From contig CAZPVD010000001.1 in NCBI GenBank assembly GCA_964589935.1, positions 806,001-870,000 of the forward strand: 64,000 bases of DNA, in the 5' to 3' direction. The translations under genes were made by a program, and so were the position numbers. Source of the DNA: VHCN01 sp964589935. GTDB lineage: Bacteria; Verrucomicrobiota; Verrucomicrobiia; Limisphaerales; VHCN01. Numbering within the stretch: the first letter of the stretch is position 1; every line of letters starts with the position of its first letter. Positions 7,800 to 16,191 of the stretch are shown piece after piece. The notes beneath the pieces were generated by a model. The model saw nothing but the letters and a program-made list of their open reading frames with translations. It was not told the origin of the DNA and did no database searches.

Positions 7800-10700
7800 T
7801 CAGTCCACAAAGATGAACTCGTTCGCGAGGAGAAGAACCTGCGCGTAGCGTTCCAAAGGCGTGAGCGGCCTTAACGGCGCGGGCGGCGGGCCGGTGAAAT
7901 CTTTCTTCGCGTTCCACTCGGTGACTTCGCCTGCGGCTTCGATGATTTTTAGAACGGGCGCCCACTTGAACTCGTCGCTGTTCAGGTTGGCGCGGAAATC
8001 CACGACGAAATCCAGCGTGTCACCCTTCTCAACCGTCACGCTTGCAAACCCCGTATCCGCCTGCGAGTTGTGCAACGTCCACGAGCCAAGCATCCCATGC
8101 CGGGTCGACGCGACGAACGCTCGAATGCCGTCGCCTTGTGCGAACTCGTGCCACACGTTGCCAGTGATGGAAATGGTTCCGCTGACAGGAGCGATCCAGC
8201 GACGGACGGCTGCGTGTTGCAGGTCATTGCCGGCGTGGCCGCCGTCTGCAGTGAGGCGAACCCAGCCAAGCTTCGAGTCCGGCCAGTCGGCCCCGCCCTG
8301 CCAAGCGTCACCGGTGAAATATGGAAGCGGCGTGAAGTTCTTCACGCGCCCGGCGGCTTCGTCCACTTCGCCAAAACCATACTGCCACGCGGTTGGGAGC
8401 GGCTTTGATTGCGGGACGGTGGGTTCGTTCTCCGAAATCGCAAGAAAAGCGAGTGCGGATGCGAGCTGCGCTGGCGTGGATTCGCGCTGGTAGATGATTC
8501 GGTAAAGCGCGCGGATGCGGTCGTCCGCGCGAGTCAGCGAAGCGACATCGGTGCGGAGGGCCAGCGCGCGGGCGCGTTCGGCGGCAAAGGGCGAGTTGAG
8601 CAGGTAGAGCGACTGCTGCGGCACCGTGGTCGCGGCGCGCTGCGGGTTGTGCATGTCCGGGTTGGCGAAATCAAACACGCGCAGCGTCGCAGGAACGAAC
8701 TGGCGGTCAACGAGACCATAAACCGTGCGGCGCGCCGAGAAGGGCGGCTTGAACAACTCGATGGGCTTGCCGCCCATGCGCGTGTCGAGTTCGCCGCTGA
8801 CAAAAAGAAGCGAGTCGCGCAATGCCTCGAAATCAAGGCGCTGCCGGGGAAAGGATGAGAGGAGACGGTTCTCCGGATCAGTTGAACTCGGAACTCGGAA
8901 CTCGGAACTCGGAACGACTGCGTGCGGGCGAGTGGCGTCATTGTGGCTCCGCGTTCCGCCTTCCGTGTTTCGTGCTTCATCGCCCGCCTGCTGATACACC
9001 GCGCTTGTCATGATGAGCCGGTGGAGTTTCTTCAGCGACCAGCCGTCTGCAATGAAGCGCAAAGCCAGCCAGTCCAGAAGTTCAGGATGGCTTGGCGTTT
9101 CAGCGCGCCTGCCGAAGTCGCTCGGCGTGCGCACAAGGCCGGTGCCGAAATGATGCAGCCAGACGCGGTTGACTGCGACGCGCGCGGTGAGCGGGTTTTG
9201 CGGACTCGCGATGGCTTGCGCGAGTTCGAGGCGTCCACTGCCGTGAGAGAATGGCTTGCGCTGCGGGCCGGCGAGCGAGGCGAGGAATTGGCGCGGGACT
9301 TCATCGCCTTTCGTCGCGGGATTGCCGCGCTTGAAGGTGTGCGGGTTGGGTTCGGGCGCGGCGTCATTGAGCACGAGCGCGTGCGGCGGTGCGGCCGGCG
9401 TGCGGATGAGCCAGCGGTCCACCTCGCCTTGCAGTTTCCACAGCGCCTCGCAAACGCCCGTCTCGAAGAACTGCTCGTTGTTCACGATGCCCGTGTCCGG
9501 GACGACGCACGGCGAATCGGAACCGAACAAGATGAGGCGAAGCTCCTCGGCGGCGGGGTCTGGCAATGCAGTTGCCGATTGAACAGGATTCGTCGCAGAC
9601 TTGGACAATTCCTTCCAGGACTTTTCCACCTCACTGAAGAGCTTGCCGTAGCGCGCGCTGACTTCGTCCATGCTCGTCGGCGCAATGGAGAAGGCCGCGA
9701 CGACGAGTGGGTTTAATTTCGGTCCGCTGGAGCGATTCAACCCATCGAGGATAGACTGCGCTCGTTTCTCAAATTGGCCGGCGGGCAATTGCCGGAGCGC
9801 ATGCCACGGTTGGAAGATGGGATCGAAACGCGCGCCGCGCTGCTGAAGGAAATCGCGCCAGCGGCGCACCGAGGCAGGAATCAAATCCTTGTCGGTTAGA
9901 ATCTGATCGAAGCCTTCCTCGGGAAAGCGCGAGAGATCGAGCTGCGCGACGAGGTATTCGCCGGTGCGGGCGCGGACGCGCGAGGCGGCCTTCTCGCGCT
10001 CGGCCAGCATCGAGTCGGCGAGCTTTTTTGCACGGGCTTGATATTCCTTCTCGAAAGCGGCGTAAGCGTCGGTGCGCGAGGGCGAAGGATCGAGGCAGAT
10101 GAACTTCTCCACCGAATTGTGAAACACACCGTAAAGCGAGTAATAGTCCGCAGTCGGAATGGGATCGTATTTGTGGTCATGGCAGCGCGCGCACGCGACA
10201 GTGAGGCCGAGCATTCCGCGCGAGACGGCGTCAATACGGTCGTCAATCACATCGTGCGTCACGCCGAGAAAGCGCCGGCCAATCGTGAGGAAACCCATTG
10301 CAGCCTGAGCAGCGAGATCGTCCGGTGCGGCTTGATCGGCGGCGAGTTGCAACAGCAGGAAACGATCGTAGGGCAGGTCGTCGTTCACCGCGCGGATGAC
10401 CCAGTCGCGGTAGGCGTGCGCATGAACCCAGAAACGTTCCTCGCGCGCATAGACGTAGCCCTTGGTGTCCGAGTAGCGCGCGACATCGAGCCAGTAGCGG
10501 CCCCAACGCTCGCCGTAACGCGGCGAGGCAAGCAGGCGATCCAAGACACGCGCGAACGCTTCGTCCGACGTGTCCGCGACAAAGGCATCCACCTCGGATT
10601 GTGTGGGCGGAAGTCCGATGAGGTCGTAGCTCGCGCGGCGGATGAGTGTGCGTTTGTCGGCTGGCGGAGAAGGCTTGGAGCCGTTCGCTTCGAGCTTCGC

Positions 10701-11237
10701 GAGGATGAATGAATCAACCGGCGTGTGCGGCCAGCGCTTGTCCTTCACTTTTGGAACCGCTGGCTCCTTCGGCGGTTGAAAGGCCCAGTGTTTTACAGAG
10801 GCAAGAGGCGACGGGCGAGAGGCACGTGAGGTCGAATCTGGAAATGGGGCGCCAGAATTGATCCAAGCAACGAAGTCGGCGATCTGCGCGTCGCTCAACT
10901 TTTTCTTCGGCGGCATCTGGAGCTTGTCATCCGTCCTACGCAGCGCGCGGATGAGTCGGCTGCGTTCAGCATTGCCGGGAACAATTGCAGGCTGGCCGGA
11001 TTCGCCACCCTTGAGCAATCCGTCACGCAAGTCGAGACGCAGGCCCGCTTTGAGTTTTTTTGCGGACGCGCTGTGGCACTCGTAACAACGCTCGACAAGC
11101 ACGGGCCGGATGCGTGATTCGAAAAAGTCGGCGTCCTGCGTGCGAGGTTCGGCAGCACCCGCCCAACTCACGGACGCGAGCACCGAAAGCACCGCCGCAG
11201 GCAGGCAGATACGCGGAGCGAGACACCGATTTGACAT
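7800..11237 (-). CDS. Secreted PSD1 protein: Planctomycete cytochrome C + DUF1549 + DUF1553
   Basis: A very large exported protein of a class abundant in Planctomycetes and Verrucomicrobia and linked by genomic context to polysaccharide breakdown; the reaction is unproven. The 1145 residues hold a signal peptide (1-about 28), a cytochrome c-like domain with heme motif CYECH (about 52-56) and the distal MPPKKKLSD, a DUF1549 domain (about 150-370) with a second motif CARCHDHK, and a DUF1553 domain (about 650-960, LTARVAVNRVWLHHFGTG). A beta-rich segment follows before the typical end LANEFIFVD. I chose the ATG at 11237, at the signal peptide. Repeat-encoded inserts occur near residues 136-147 and 775-785. 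The usual DUF1501 partner is not adjacent. Confidence 0.88.
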   Translation of the reverse strand: MSNRCLAPRICLPAAVLSVLASVSWAGAAEPRTQDADFFESRIRPVLVERCYECHSASAKKLKAGLRLDLRDGLLKGGESGQPAIVPGNAERSRLIRALRRTDDKLQMPPKKKLSDAQIADFVAWINSGAPFPDSTSRASRPSPLASVKHWAFQPPKEPAVPKVKDKRWPHTPVDSFILAKLEANGSKPSPPADKRTLIRRASYDLIGLPPTQSEVDAFVADTSDEAFARVLDRLLASPRYGERWGRYWLDVARYSDTKGYVYAREERFWVHAHAYRDWVIRAVNDDLPYDRFLLLQLAADQAAPDDLAAQAAMGFLTIGRRFLGVTHDVIDDRIDAVSRGMLGLTVACARCHDHKYDPIPTADYYSLYGVFHNSVEKFICLDPSPSRTDAYAAFEKEYQARAKKLADSMLAEREKAASRVRARTGEYLVAQLDLSRFPEEGFDQILTDKDLIPASVRRWRDFLQQRGARFDPIFQPWHALRQLPAGQFEKRAQSILDGLNRSSGPKLNPLVVAAFSIAPTSMDEVSARYGKLFSEVEKSWKELSKSATNPVQSATALPDPAAEELRLILFGSDSPCVVPDTGIVNNEQFFETGVCEALWKLQGEVDRWLIRTPAAPPHALVLNDAAPEPNPHTFKRGNPATKGDEVPRQFLASLAGPQRKPFSHGSGRLELAQAIASPQNPLTARVAVNRVWLHHFGTGLVRTPSDFGRRAETPSHPELLDWLALRFIADGWSLKKLHRLIMTSAVYQQAGDEARNTEGGTRSHNDATRPHAVVPSSEFRVPSSTDPENRLLSSFPRQRLDFEALRDSLLFVSGELDTRMGGKPIELFKPPFSARRTVYGLVDRQFVPATLRVFDFANPDMHNPQRAATTVPQQSLYLLNSPFAAERARALALRTDVASLTRADDRIRALYRIIYQRESTPAQLASALAFLAISENEPTVPQSKPLPTAWQYGFGEVDEAAGRVKNFTPLPYFTGDAWQGGADWPDSKLGWVRLTADGGHAGNDLQHAAVRRWIAPVSGTISITGNVWHEFAQGDGIRAFVASTRHGMLGSWTLHNSQADTGFASVTVEKGDTLDFVVDFRANLNSDEFKWAPVLKIIEAAGEVTEWNAKKDFTGPPPAPLRPLTPLERYAQVLLLANEFIFVD
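8884..8914. repeat. Heptanucleotide repeat AACTCGG in the PSD1 gene
   Basis: Four consecutive copies of AACTCGG plus a partial fifth. On the minus strand they are translated within the PSD1 protein as VPSSEFRVPSS. The surrounding 30 or so codons interrupt the DUF1553 domain between YQQAGD and DPENRLL, two blocks that are close together in this family, so the tract is probably inserted DNA tolerated in frame. Confidence 0.65.
10797..10830. repeat. CCTCTCGCC short-repeat tract inside the PSD1 gene
   Basis: On the minus strand this reads as copies of CCTCTCGCC/CGTCGCC, translated ASRASRPSPLAS between the cytochrome domain and the DUF1549 domain. It resembles the tract at 6664-6692 in both DNA and encoded peptide. 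Confidence 0.55.
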
Positions 11238-11309
11238 AGGCTGGACAACCCACTTTAGCTGCCGCGCGAAACGCGAACAAGTTGCTTTTCCCGCCAATGA
11301 TGCTGAACA

Positions 11310-12971
11310 TCAGGGACGCACCACCGCCCGATAGGAACGGCTCGTCAATCCGCCCGGTGCGTCGAGGAAGTCGAGCGTGCCCGACGGCGAATTGTTCGTG
11401 CCCAGTGAGAGCCAGTTCACGAAGTCGCGCGTGGCCTGCACCTCGTAGTTTCGGTTCGTCTCGCCGGTGAGGCGGATCAGGAACTGCCCGTTGCCTTGTC
11501 GTGCTGGTGGCTGGAGCGCCGGCTGCACGGGCACTTCATCCGCACCGATGTCCACACGCCCGCCGAACACGCGGAACTGCCCGTCGAGGTCCGCTTCGCC
11601 GACCCCCGCGACGAAGGCCGGATCGCCCGCGTCGCGTGCCGGTGAATTCGTGGCGAGGTGAAAGTCCGCATTCGCCGGCGCGACGAGCAGCGGATTCGCG
11701 AAAAGCGAACTGGCATCCTGTAACGAGAGCTGCCGATACGCGGTGAAGCCGGTGCGATCAATGCCGCGCACGGAGAACACGGCGGAGTTCGATCCGGCCT
11801 CGGAGAACCACAGATTGAAATCGAGCGTGTTGCTGATCGCACCACTCGCGCTGGAAAGCAGGCGGTTCTGCGCGCCGCAGTAGAGGAGGTTGTTTTTCAC
11901 CACGTTGTTCGAGGCGAACTGGATGGAAAGCTCGCCGTAGCCCGCGGAGAGCGTGTCATTTTTCCAGCAAGTGTTGTTGAGGAAGCGGCTGTTCACCGTG
12001 CGGCCAACGCTGGCGCTGAAGCCGCCAAAAACCAGCCCGACCTTGTCATTCGCGTAAATCACGTTGTTGCGCACGGTGATGTTCGTCGCGTTGATGCCCG
12101 TGTGCTCGGCGCCGACCTCGATGCCGAGGTCGCACTGCGTCACAATGTTGTTCTCGACGAAGATGTCACGCCCGCCGTCCACGTAAATGCCTGCCGCGAA
12201 GCCGCCGCCGTAAATCGAGCGCGCCCGCTCGACGCGGTTGCCGCAGCACACGCCGCCGCGCGCGGCATCCTGCGCCGGATCGGGACAGACACCTTCGCCG
12301 CCGATCATGTCAATGCCGATGTTGTTCACGTCGTGAACATAGTTGCTCGTGACGAGAAAGTTTGTAACGTTTCCGTCAAGCGTAAGCGCCTCGCTCGCCG
12401 CGGCGTCGCAGTCGAAAATTTCGTTGGAATCCACCACTACGTTTGACAGCGGCGTGAGCGACGTGCCGTAAACTGTGACGCCCATCGCATTCGTTCCGCG
12501 GATGTTGTGGATTTTACAGGAGCGGATTTCAAGATGGTCGCCGCCGCCCTCGATCCACACGCCCGCGCCGGATGACACACCGAGATTGTCGCGCAGCTCG
12601 AAGCCGGTGAGCCGCACGTAGGAACAGTTGAGCAGGTAGAACAGGTTTGCGCCAGCAACGTTCGAGCCGCTGACGACGACGTTGCTGGTTGCCTGAAAGG
12701 TGACGAAGCCCGCCGCCGCCGAGCCGGAGACGTTGACCGTGACCTTCTCGTTGTAGGTGCCCGGCTGCACCAGCACGGTTGTGCCCGGTGCAGCGACGTT
12801 TGCGGCCTTTTGAATCGTCCGCCACGGCGCGGCGAGCGTGCCGGGATTCGTGTCGTTGCCCGTGATGGAAACGTAGCTGGTCGTCTGCGTGAAACCATTG
12901 CGGCACACAACCAATAGCAACAACCACAGCGCTCTCGTGAGCCGGTTGAAGTCAGAAGCGCGGCGCTTCAC
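11310..12971 (-). CDS. Secreted right-handed parallel beta-helix protein
   Basis: An exported 553-residue protein with a signal peptide (1-about 28, ALWLLLLVVC core). Residues about 35-60 (SITGNDTNPGTLAAPWRTIQ) are the usual entry to a pectate-lyase-like solenoid, and residues 90-400 contain repeated beta-helix rungs such as NVVVDSNEIFD, FLVTSNYVHDV, IFVENNIVTQCD and NITVRNNVIYAND. The C-terminal 60 residues, with NYEVQATRDFVNWLSLGTN, are a tail domain common in Verrucomicrobia exoproteins. The fold suggests polysaccharide lyase or adhesin, but no catalytic residues can be assigned. Its start overlaps the stop of panC by four bases (ATGA), so the two are co-transcribed. Confidence 0.8.
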   Translation of the reverse strand: MKRRASDFNRLTRALWLLLLVVCRNGFTQTTSYVSITGNDTNPGTLAAPWRTIQKAANVAAPGTTVLVQPGTYNEKVTVNVSGSAAAGFVTFQATSNVVVSGSNVAGANLFYLLNCSYVRLTGFELRDNLGVSSGAGVWIEGGGDHLEIRSCKIHNIRGTNAMGVTVYGTSLTPLSNVVVDSNEIFDCDAAASEALTLDGNVTNFLVTSNYVHDVNNIGIDMIGGEGVCPDPAQDAARGGVCCGNRVERARSIYGGGFAAGIYVDGGRDIFVENNIVTQCDLGIEVGAEHTGINATNITVRNNVIYANDKVGLVFGGFSASVGRTVNSRFLNNTCWKNDTLSAGYGELSIQFASNNVVKNNLLYCGAQNRLLSSASGAISNTLDFNLWFSEAGSNSAVFSVRGIDRTGFTAYRQLSLQDASSLFANPLLVAPANADFHLATNSPARDAGDPAFVAGVGEADLDGQFRVFGGRVDIGADEVPVQPALQPPARQGNGQFLIRLTGETNRNYEVQATRDFVNWLSLGTNNSPSGTLDFLDAPGGLTSRSYRAVVRP

Positions 12972-13831
12972 GTCATCCTCGCGTTGTCAATCAGCCGTGT
13001 TTTGCCAACCAATACCGCGAGGGCGCAGTGCGTGCCGCGTTTCACTTGCGCGGCGGGAGCGAGCGTGTCGGGTTCGAAGAACTCGACGTAATCGAGCCGC
13101 GCGGCTGGTTGCGCGGCCACGAGCGCGGCGATCTCGCGCTTCAATTGCGAGGCCGTTACAGTCGCCGAGCGCACGCGCTCCTGTGCGAGTTGCAGCGAGC
13201 GCCACAGCACCGTGGCCTGCGCTCGCTCGTCGGCGGTGAGATATTTGTTCCGCGAACTCATCGCCAGACCGTCGCGCTCGCGCACGGTCGGCGCAACTAC
13301 GGTTTTCACCGGAAAATTCAGGTCGCGCGTCATGCGACGAATGATTGCAGCCTGTTGGAAATCCTTCGCACCGAACACAGCCACGTCCGGCAGCACGATG
13401 TTGAACAGCTTGGCCACGATGGTTGTGACACCGCGGAAATGTGTCGGACGTGACGCGCCTTCCATGCCGCGGCTCAAAACTTCCTCAATGACGTAGGTGC
13501 TGTAGCCGTCCGCAGCGATGCCCGGATACATTTCGGAGTCGTCTGGCGTGAAGAGGACATCCACGCCGGCATCGCGGCAGAGGCGCGTGTCGCGTGGAAG
13601 GTCGCGCGGATAACGCGAAAGATCCTCGTGGGGGGCGAACTGAGTCGGGTTCACGTAGATGCTCGCCACGACCACGCCGCGCGGTCCGGCAAGTTTGCGC
13701 GCGTGACTCACAAGGCTGATGTGACCCTCGTGCAGGAAGCCCATCGTCGGCACGAAGGCGACGCGCACACCCTTGCGCCGCCACGCGAGCGCGAGACGTT
13801 GCATCGCGGCGGCGGACTTCACGATTCGCAT
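12968..13831 (-). CDS. panC: Pantothenate synthetase
   Basis: Condenses pantoate and beta-alanine with ATP to pantothenate, the precursor of coenzyme A. The 287 residues have all family signatures: PTMGFLHEGHISLV (about 28-41, the nucleotide-binding HxGH), VVASIYVNPTQFAPHEDL, FGAKDFQQ (about 146-153), and the KMSKS-like MSSRNKYL (about 185-192). The ATG at 13831 begins MRIVKSAAAM, at the family start; the frame extends 12 codons upstream without similarity. It overlaps the downstream beta-helix gene by four bases. No panB or panD lies in the window. Confidence 0.93.
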   Translation of the reverse strand: MRIVKSAAAMQRLALAWRRKGVRVAFVPTMGFLHEGHISLVSHARKLAGPRGVVVASIYVNPTQFAPHEDLSRYPRDLPRDTRLCRDAGVDVLFTPDDSEMYPGIAADGYSTYVIEEVLSRGMEGASRPTHFRGVTTIVAKLFNIVLPDVAVFGAKDFQQAAIIRRMTRDLNFPVKTVVAPTVRERDGLAMSSRNKYLTADERAQATVLWRSLQLAQERVRSATVTASQLKREIAALVAAQPAARLDYVEFFEPDTLAPAAQVKRGTHCALAVLVGKTRLIDNARMT

Positions 13832-13915
13832 GGGCGTGTGTTTAGCGGGAGGCGTGCCGGTTTGCACGGTTTAAGGCGAATGGGAGACAAGGCTACAGAA
13901 ACCCACAGGCCGCAC

Positions 13916-13937
13916 GAAAAAAACGCGCTTCCGCGCA
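13916..13937 (-). terminator. Rho-independent terminator after the glutaredoxin gene
   Basis: Read on the minus strand, a GC-only stem (GCGCG, loop GGAA region, CGCG) is followed directly by a run of seven T. It lies about 50 bases downstream of the glutaredoxin stop and before the panC unit, which fits termination of the former. The stem is short, so efficiency is uncertain. Confidence 0.55.
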
Positions 13938-13987
13938 ATGATTTCAACACGCCTTGCCAAATTTGCGTCCGGCGAAGTGTCGCAATC

Positions 13988-14326
13988 TCAGCGATTAAAC
14001 TGCACCGGCGCCGCACCGGGCAGCTCGTGGGCGCACGGCTGGTTGGTGGGAGAGTCTGGCGAGCGATCGTTCGAGGCCACAAGATTGTTCGCCAGCAGAA
14101 AGGCTTCGACTTCCTCGCCACTCACGTCGGCAAGCATCCGGCCGTTCACCTCGACGCACGGCTGTTTCATCTGGCCGGTCTTATCAACCATTTCCTGAAA
14201 CTGCGCCGGGTCGTTGATGATGTCGCGGTCCTCGAACGGTAGGTCGTATTTCTTCATGACGGAGCGGACGCCGTTGCTCCAGCCGCAGGAGGGTTTCAGA
14301 TAAGCGATAATTTTCGGTTTGTTCAT
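13988..14326 (-). CDS. Glutaredoxin-family protein
   Basis: A 112-residue thioredoxin-fold protein with the redox site CGWS (about 14-17, in LKPSCGWSNGVRS), a monothiol-like arrangement because the second Cys is Ser. The cis-Pro/glutathione region is present as KQPCVEVNGRML (about 54-65), where the Cys replaces the more usual T/V before P. Residues 82-112 form an unstructured extension. Monothiol glutaredoxins bind or transfer Fe-S clusters or resolve glutathione mixed disulfides; which applies here is not visible. It is transcribed divergently from the PepSY lipoprotein gene and has its own terminator. Confidence 0.8.
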   Translation of the reverse strand: MNKPKIIAYLKPSCGWSNGVRSVMKKYDLPFEDRDIINDPAQFQEMVDKTGQMKQPCVEVNGRMLADVSGEEVEAFLLANNLVASNDRSPDSPTNQPCAHELPGAAPVQFNR

Positions 14327-14399
14327 GGTTGTGTCGCCAAGTTCACCCGTAAAGTGCCACGCTTCTGCGCGTTGACAAGCCTTTCCTCCGCGGAAAAGT

Positions 14400-14415
14400 A
14401 TGACAGCACTGTCAT
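14400..14415. promoter_or_regulatory. Inverted repeat ATGACAG-N2-CTGTCAT
   Basis: A perfect 7-bp inverted repeat with a two-base spacer in the divergent gap between the glutaredoxin and PepSY-lipoprotein genes. Size and position suit a dimeric regulator site, but no regulator can be named. It adjoins the direct repeats at 14421. Confidence 0.4.
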
Positions 14416-14420
14416 GCGCC

Positions 14421-14448
14421 GTTCATGGCAGGTTCATTTCCGCTTGAT
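14421..14448. promoter_or_regulatory. Direct repeats GTTCAT-N5-GTTCAT-N5-CTTGAT, candidate response-regulator site
   Basis: Three hexamers at exact 11-bp spacing (14421, 14432, 14443), i.e. on one face of the helix, about 55-85 bases before the PepSY lipoprotein start. OmpR-family regulators bind such direct repeats. A related AGGTTCATTT core recurs before the OmpR-type regulator at 17295, which suggests autoregulation plus control of the lipoprotein. Confidence 0.45.
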
Positions 14449-14504
14449 GAACTCTGGCGTGCGGGCGGATTGCCCGGCATATTGAATCAAACCAGTCCAC
14501 AAAT

Positions 14505-14819
14505 ATGAAATCCAAACTCCTCCTCGCCTCACTCCTCGCGTTCGGTCTCGTCGTGGCCGGCTGTCAGAGCCTCGAATCCCAGGCAAAGGTTTCGCGTGCC
14601 GACGCCGAAAAAGCCGCCCTCGCCAAAGTGCCCGGCGGCACGATCAAGGAAGGGGAGCTGGAGAAGGAAAAAGGCAAGCTTATCTGGTCGTTTGACATCG
14701 CGACCCCCGGCACGAAGGACATCACGGAGGTTCAAGTAGACGCCGTCACGGGCGCGGTCGTCTCCGTCGAGAAAGAAACGCCGGAACAGCAGGAGAAGGA
14801 AAAGAAAGAGAAGAATTAG
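14505..14819 (+). CDS. PepSY-domain lipoprotein
   Basis: A 104-residue envelope lipoprotein: signal sequence with lipobox VVAGC (lipid-modified Cys at 20), followed by one PepSY domain (about 30-95: VSRADAEKAALAKVPGGTI, KLIWSFDIATP, EVQVDAVTGAVVSVE). PepSY domains act as inhibitors or regulators of proteases or sensor kinases outside the cytoplasm. The C-terminal 15 residues are Glu/Lys-rich. It heads a set of exported-protein genes followed by an OmpR/HisKA pair, the usual context for PepSY genes under two-component control; GTTCAT repeats lie just upstream. Confidence 0.8.
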   Translation: MKSKLLLASLLAFGLVVAGCQSLESQAKVSRADAEKAALAKVPGGTIKEGELEKEKGKLIWSFDIATPGTKDITEVQVDAVTGAVVSVEKETPEQQEKEKKEKN

Positions 14820-14864
14820 CCCGACTTGCCGTGATGCGGCTTGTCAGCTACAAACCGGCATCAA

Positions 14865-16124
14865 ATGAAAATCCTCGTCATCAGCCTGCTAGCCGGTGGT
14901 GTGTGCGTTGCCGTCACCGCAACAGTAATGGAGAAGCGCGCCGTCGAGCACGAGCGTCAGGCAATCGCGCGCGCGCAGGCCGAATGGGCGGCCGAGAAAT
15001 CACAACTCGACGCCACGCTCAAGAAGGCAAAAGGCAAAACTGTGGTCGTTGAATCTCCCGCGCCCGCTGCGGCTACAGCGCCCACCGTCGTCGTGACGGC
15101 GAAAGCCGATCCGCGCGAAATCATTGAGCGACTCAAACATTTGAAATTCATTGCCGGGACGGGTCAGGGACCAAACCCCGGTCAGACCCACACCGTGAAA
15201 CGGCTTGTTCACGAATTCGAAAGCCTCGTGGACACGGGCGATTCCGCGCTGCCGGCCATCCGTGCGTTTCTCAGCCGCAACGAGGATTTGGATTACCAGA
15301 CCGGCGCGACCAAAGGCCCGCGCGACGGCAACGTGCAAGCCGATTTCCTCGTTCCGCCGACGCTGCGGCTTGGGTTGTTTGATGCGCTCCGGCAGATCGG
15401 CGGTGCGCAGGCGGAAGGCATTCTCGGCGACGCGCTGAAGACAACCGCGCGCGGTCTCGAAGTCGCCTACCTCGCACGCGTGCTTCAGGAATTGGCCCCA
15501 AACAAATATCGCGACACCGCCATCGCCGCCGTAAAGGAACTCCTCGCAAATCCCGTCGCCGAGGCCGCGGCGCTCGACAAGAACGACCGCACCTATCTCT
15601 ACGGCGTGCTCGCATTCTTCAACGACGCGTCGTATGCCCCGGTCGCGCAGGGGCAGTTGCTTGCCGCCGACGGCCAAGTGGACAAGGCCGCGCTCAAATA
15701 TCTTCAACAGACGCTCGGCGACCAGTCCGTGCCCATTGTGGCGCAGGCGTATCAGGACCCGCGCGTGACAGCGGCCACGAACCGAGAGCCGCTTGCGCGC
15801 GTCGCGCTTGCGTTCGTCGGCGCCAACGCCCAAGCGGAGCAAATGTTCGGACAGGCGATCCGCGATCCCGCGCTTCAAGGCAACCCCATCCGCAACCTCG
15901 TCGAGGACTTGAACCAAGACGGCCTCGTGAGCCGCAAGACGCCAACACCCGAAGACCTGAAGCTCATTGCCAGCCGCTACGAACTCACGCAGCAGTATCT
16001 CCAGCAGGATTTCGTGCAGGCCGACAAGGTGCTCCTCGGCGCATTCAAGGAAGCCAACAAGGATTTGGGCAACATGCTTCAACGGGCTGCCGCTGCCACC
16101 GCCAAACCACCGGGCAAACCCTGA
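14865..16124 (+). CDS. Membrane-anchored HEAT-like repeat protein, unknown function
   Basis: A 419-residue protein without a recognised family. Residues 3-20 form one hydrophobic anchor (ILVISLLAGGVCVAVTATV), followed by a charged coiled-coil-like stretch (24-60), an Ala/Thr/Val linker, and a helical solenoid from about 85 to 400 that looks like HEAT/ARM repeats (paired helices such as ALPAIRAFLSRNEDL and AEGILGDALKTTARGLEVAYL). The ATG at 14865 is preferred over 14841 because it begins exactly at the anchor. Most of the chain would face the periplasm. It follows the PepSY lipoprotein by 45 bases. Confidence 0.65.
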   Translation: MKILVISLLAGGVCVAVTATVMEKRAVEHERQAIARAQAEWAAEKSQLDATLKKAKGKTVVVESPAPAAATAPTVVVTAKADPREIIERLKHLKFIAGTGQGPNPGQTHTVKRLVHEFESLVDTGDSALPAIRAFLSRNEDLDYQTGATKGPRDGNVQADFLVPPTLRLGLFDALRQIGGAQAEGILGDALKTTARGLEVAYLARVLQELAPNKYRDTAIAAVKELLANPVAEAAALDKNDRTYLYGVLAFFNDASYAPVAQGQLLAADGQVDKAALKYLQQTLGDQSVPIVAQAYQDPRVTAATNREPLARVALAFVGANAQAEQMFGQAIRDPALQGNPIRNLVEDLNQDGLVSRKTPTPEDLKLIASRYELTQQYLQQDFVQADKVLLGAFKEANKDLGNMLQRAAAATAKPPGKP

Positions 16125-16191
16125 TAATACGAACACAATGCGAGCCATTGCGAGTCAGTGAACGCAACCACCAGCTAAGAAACCAGAACAC

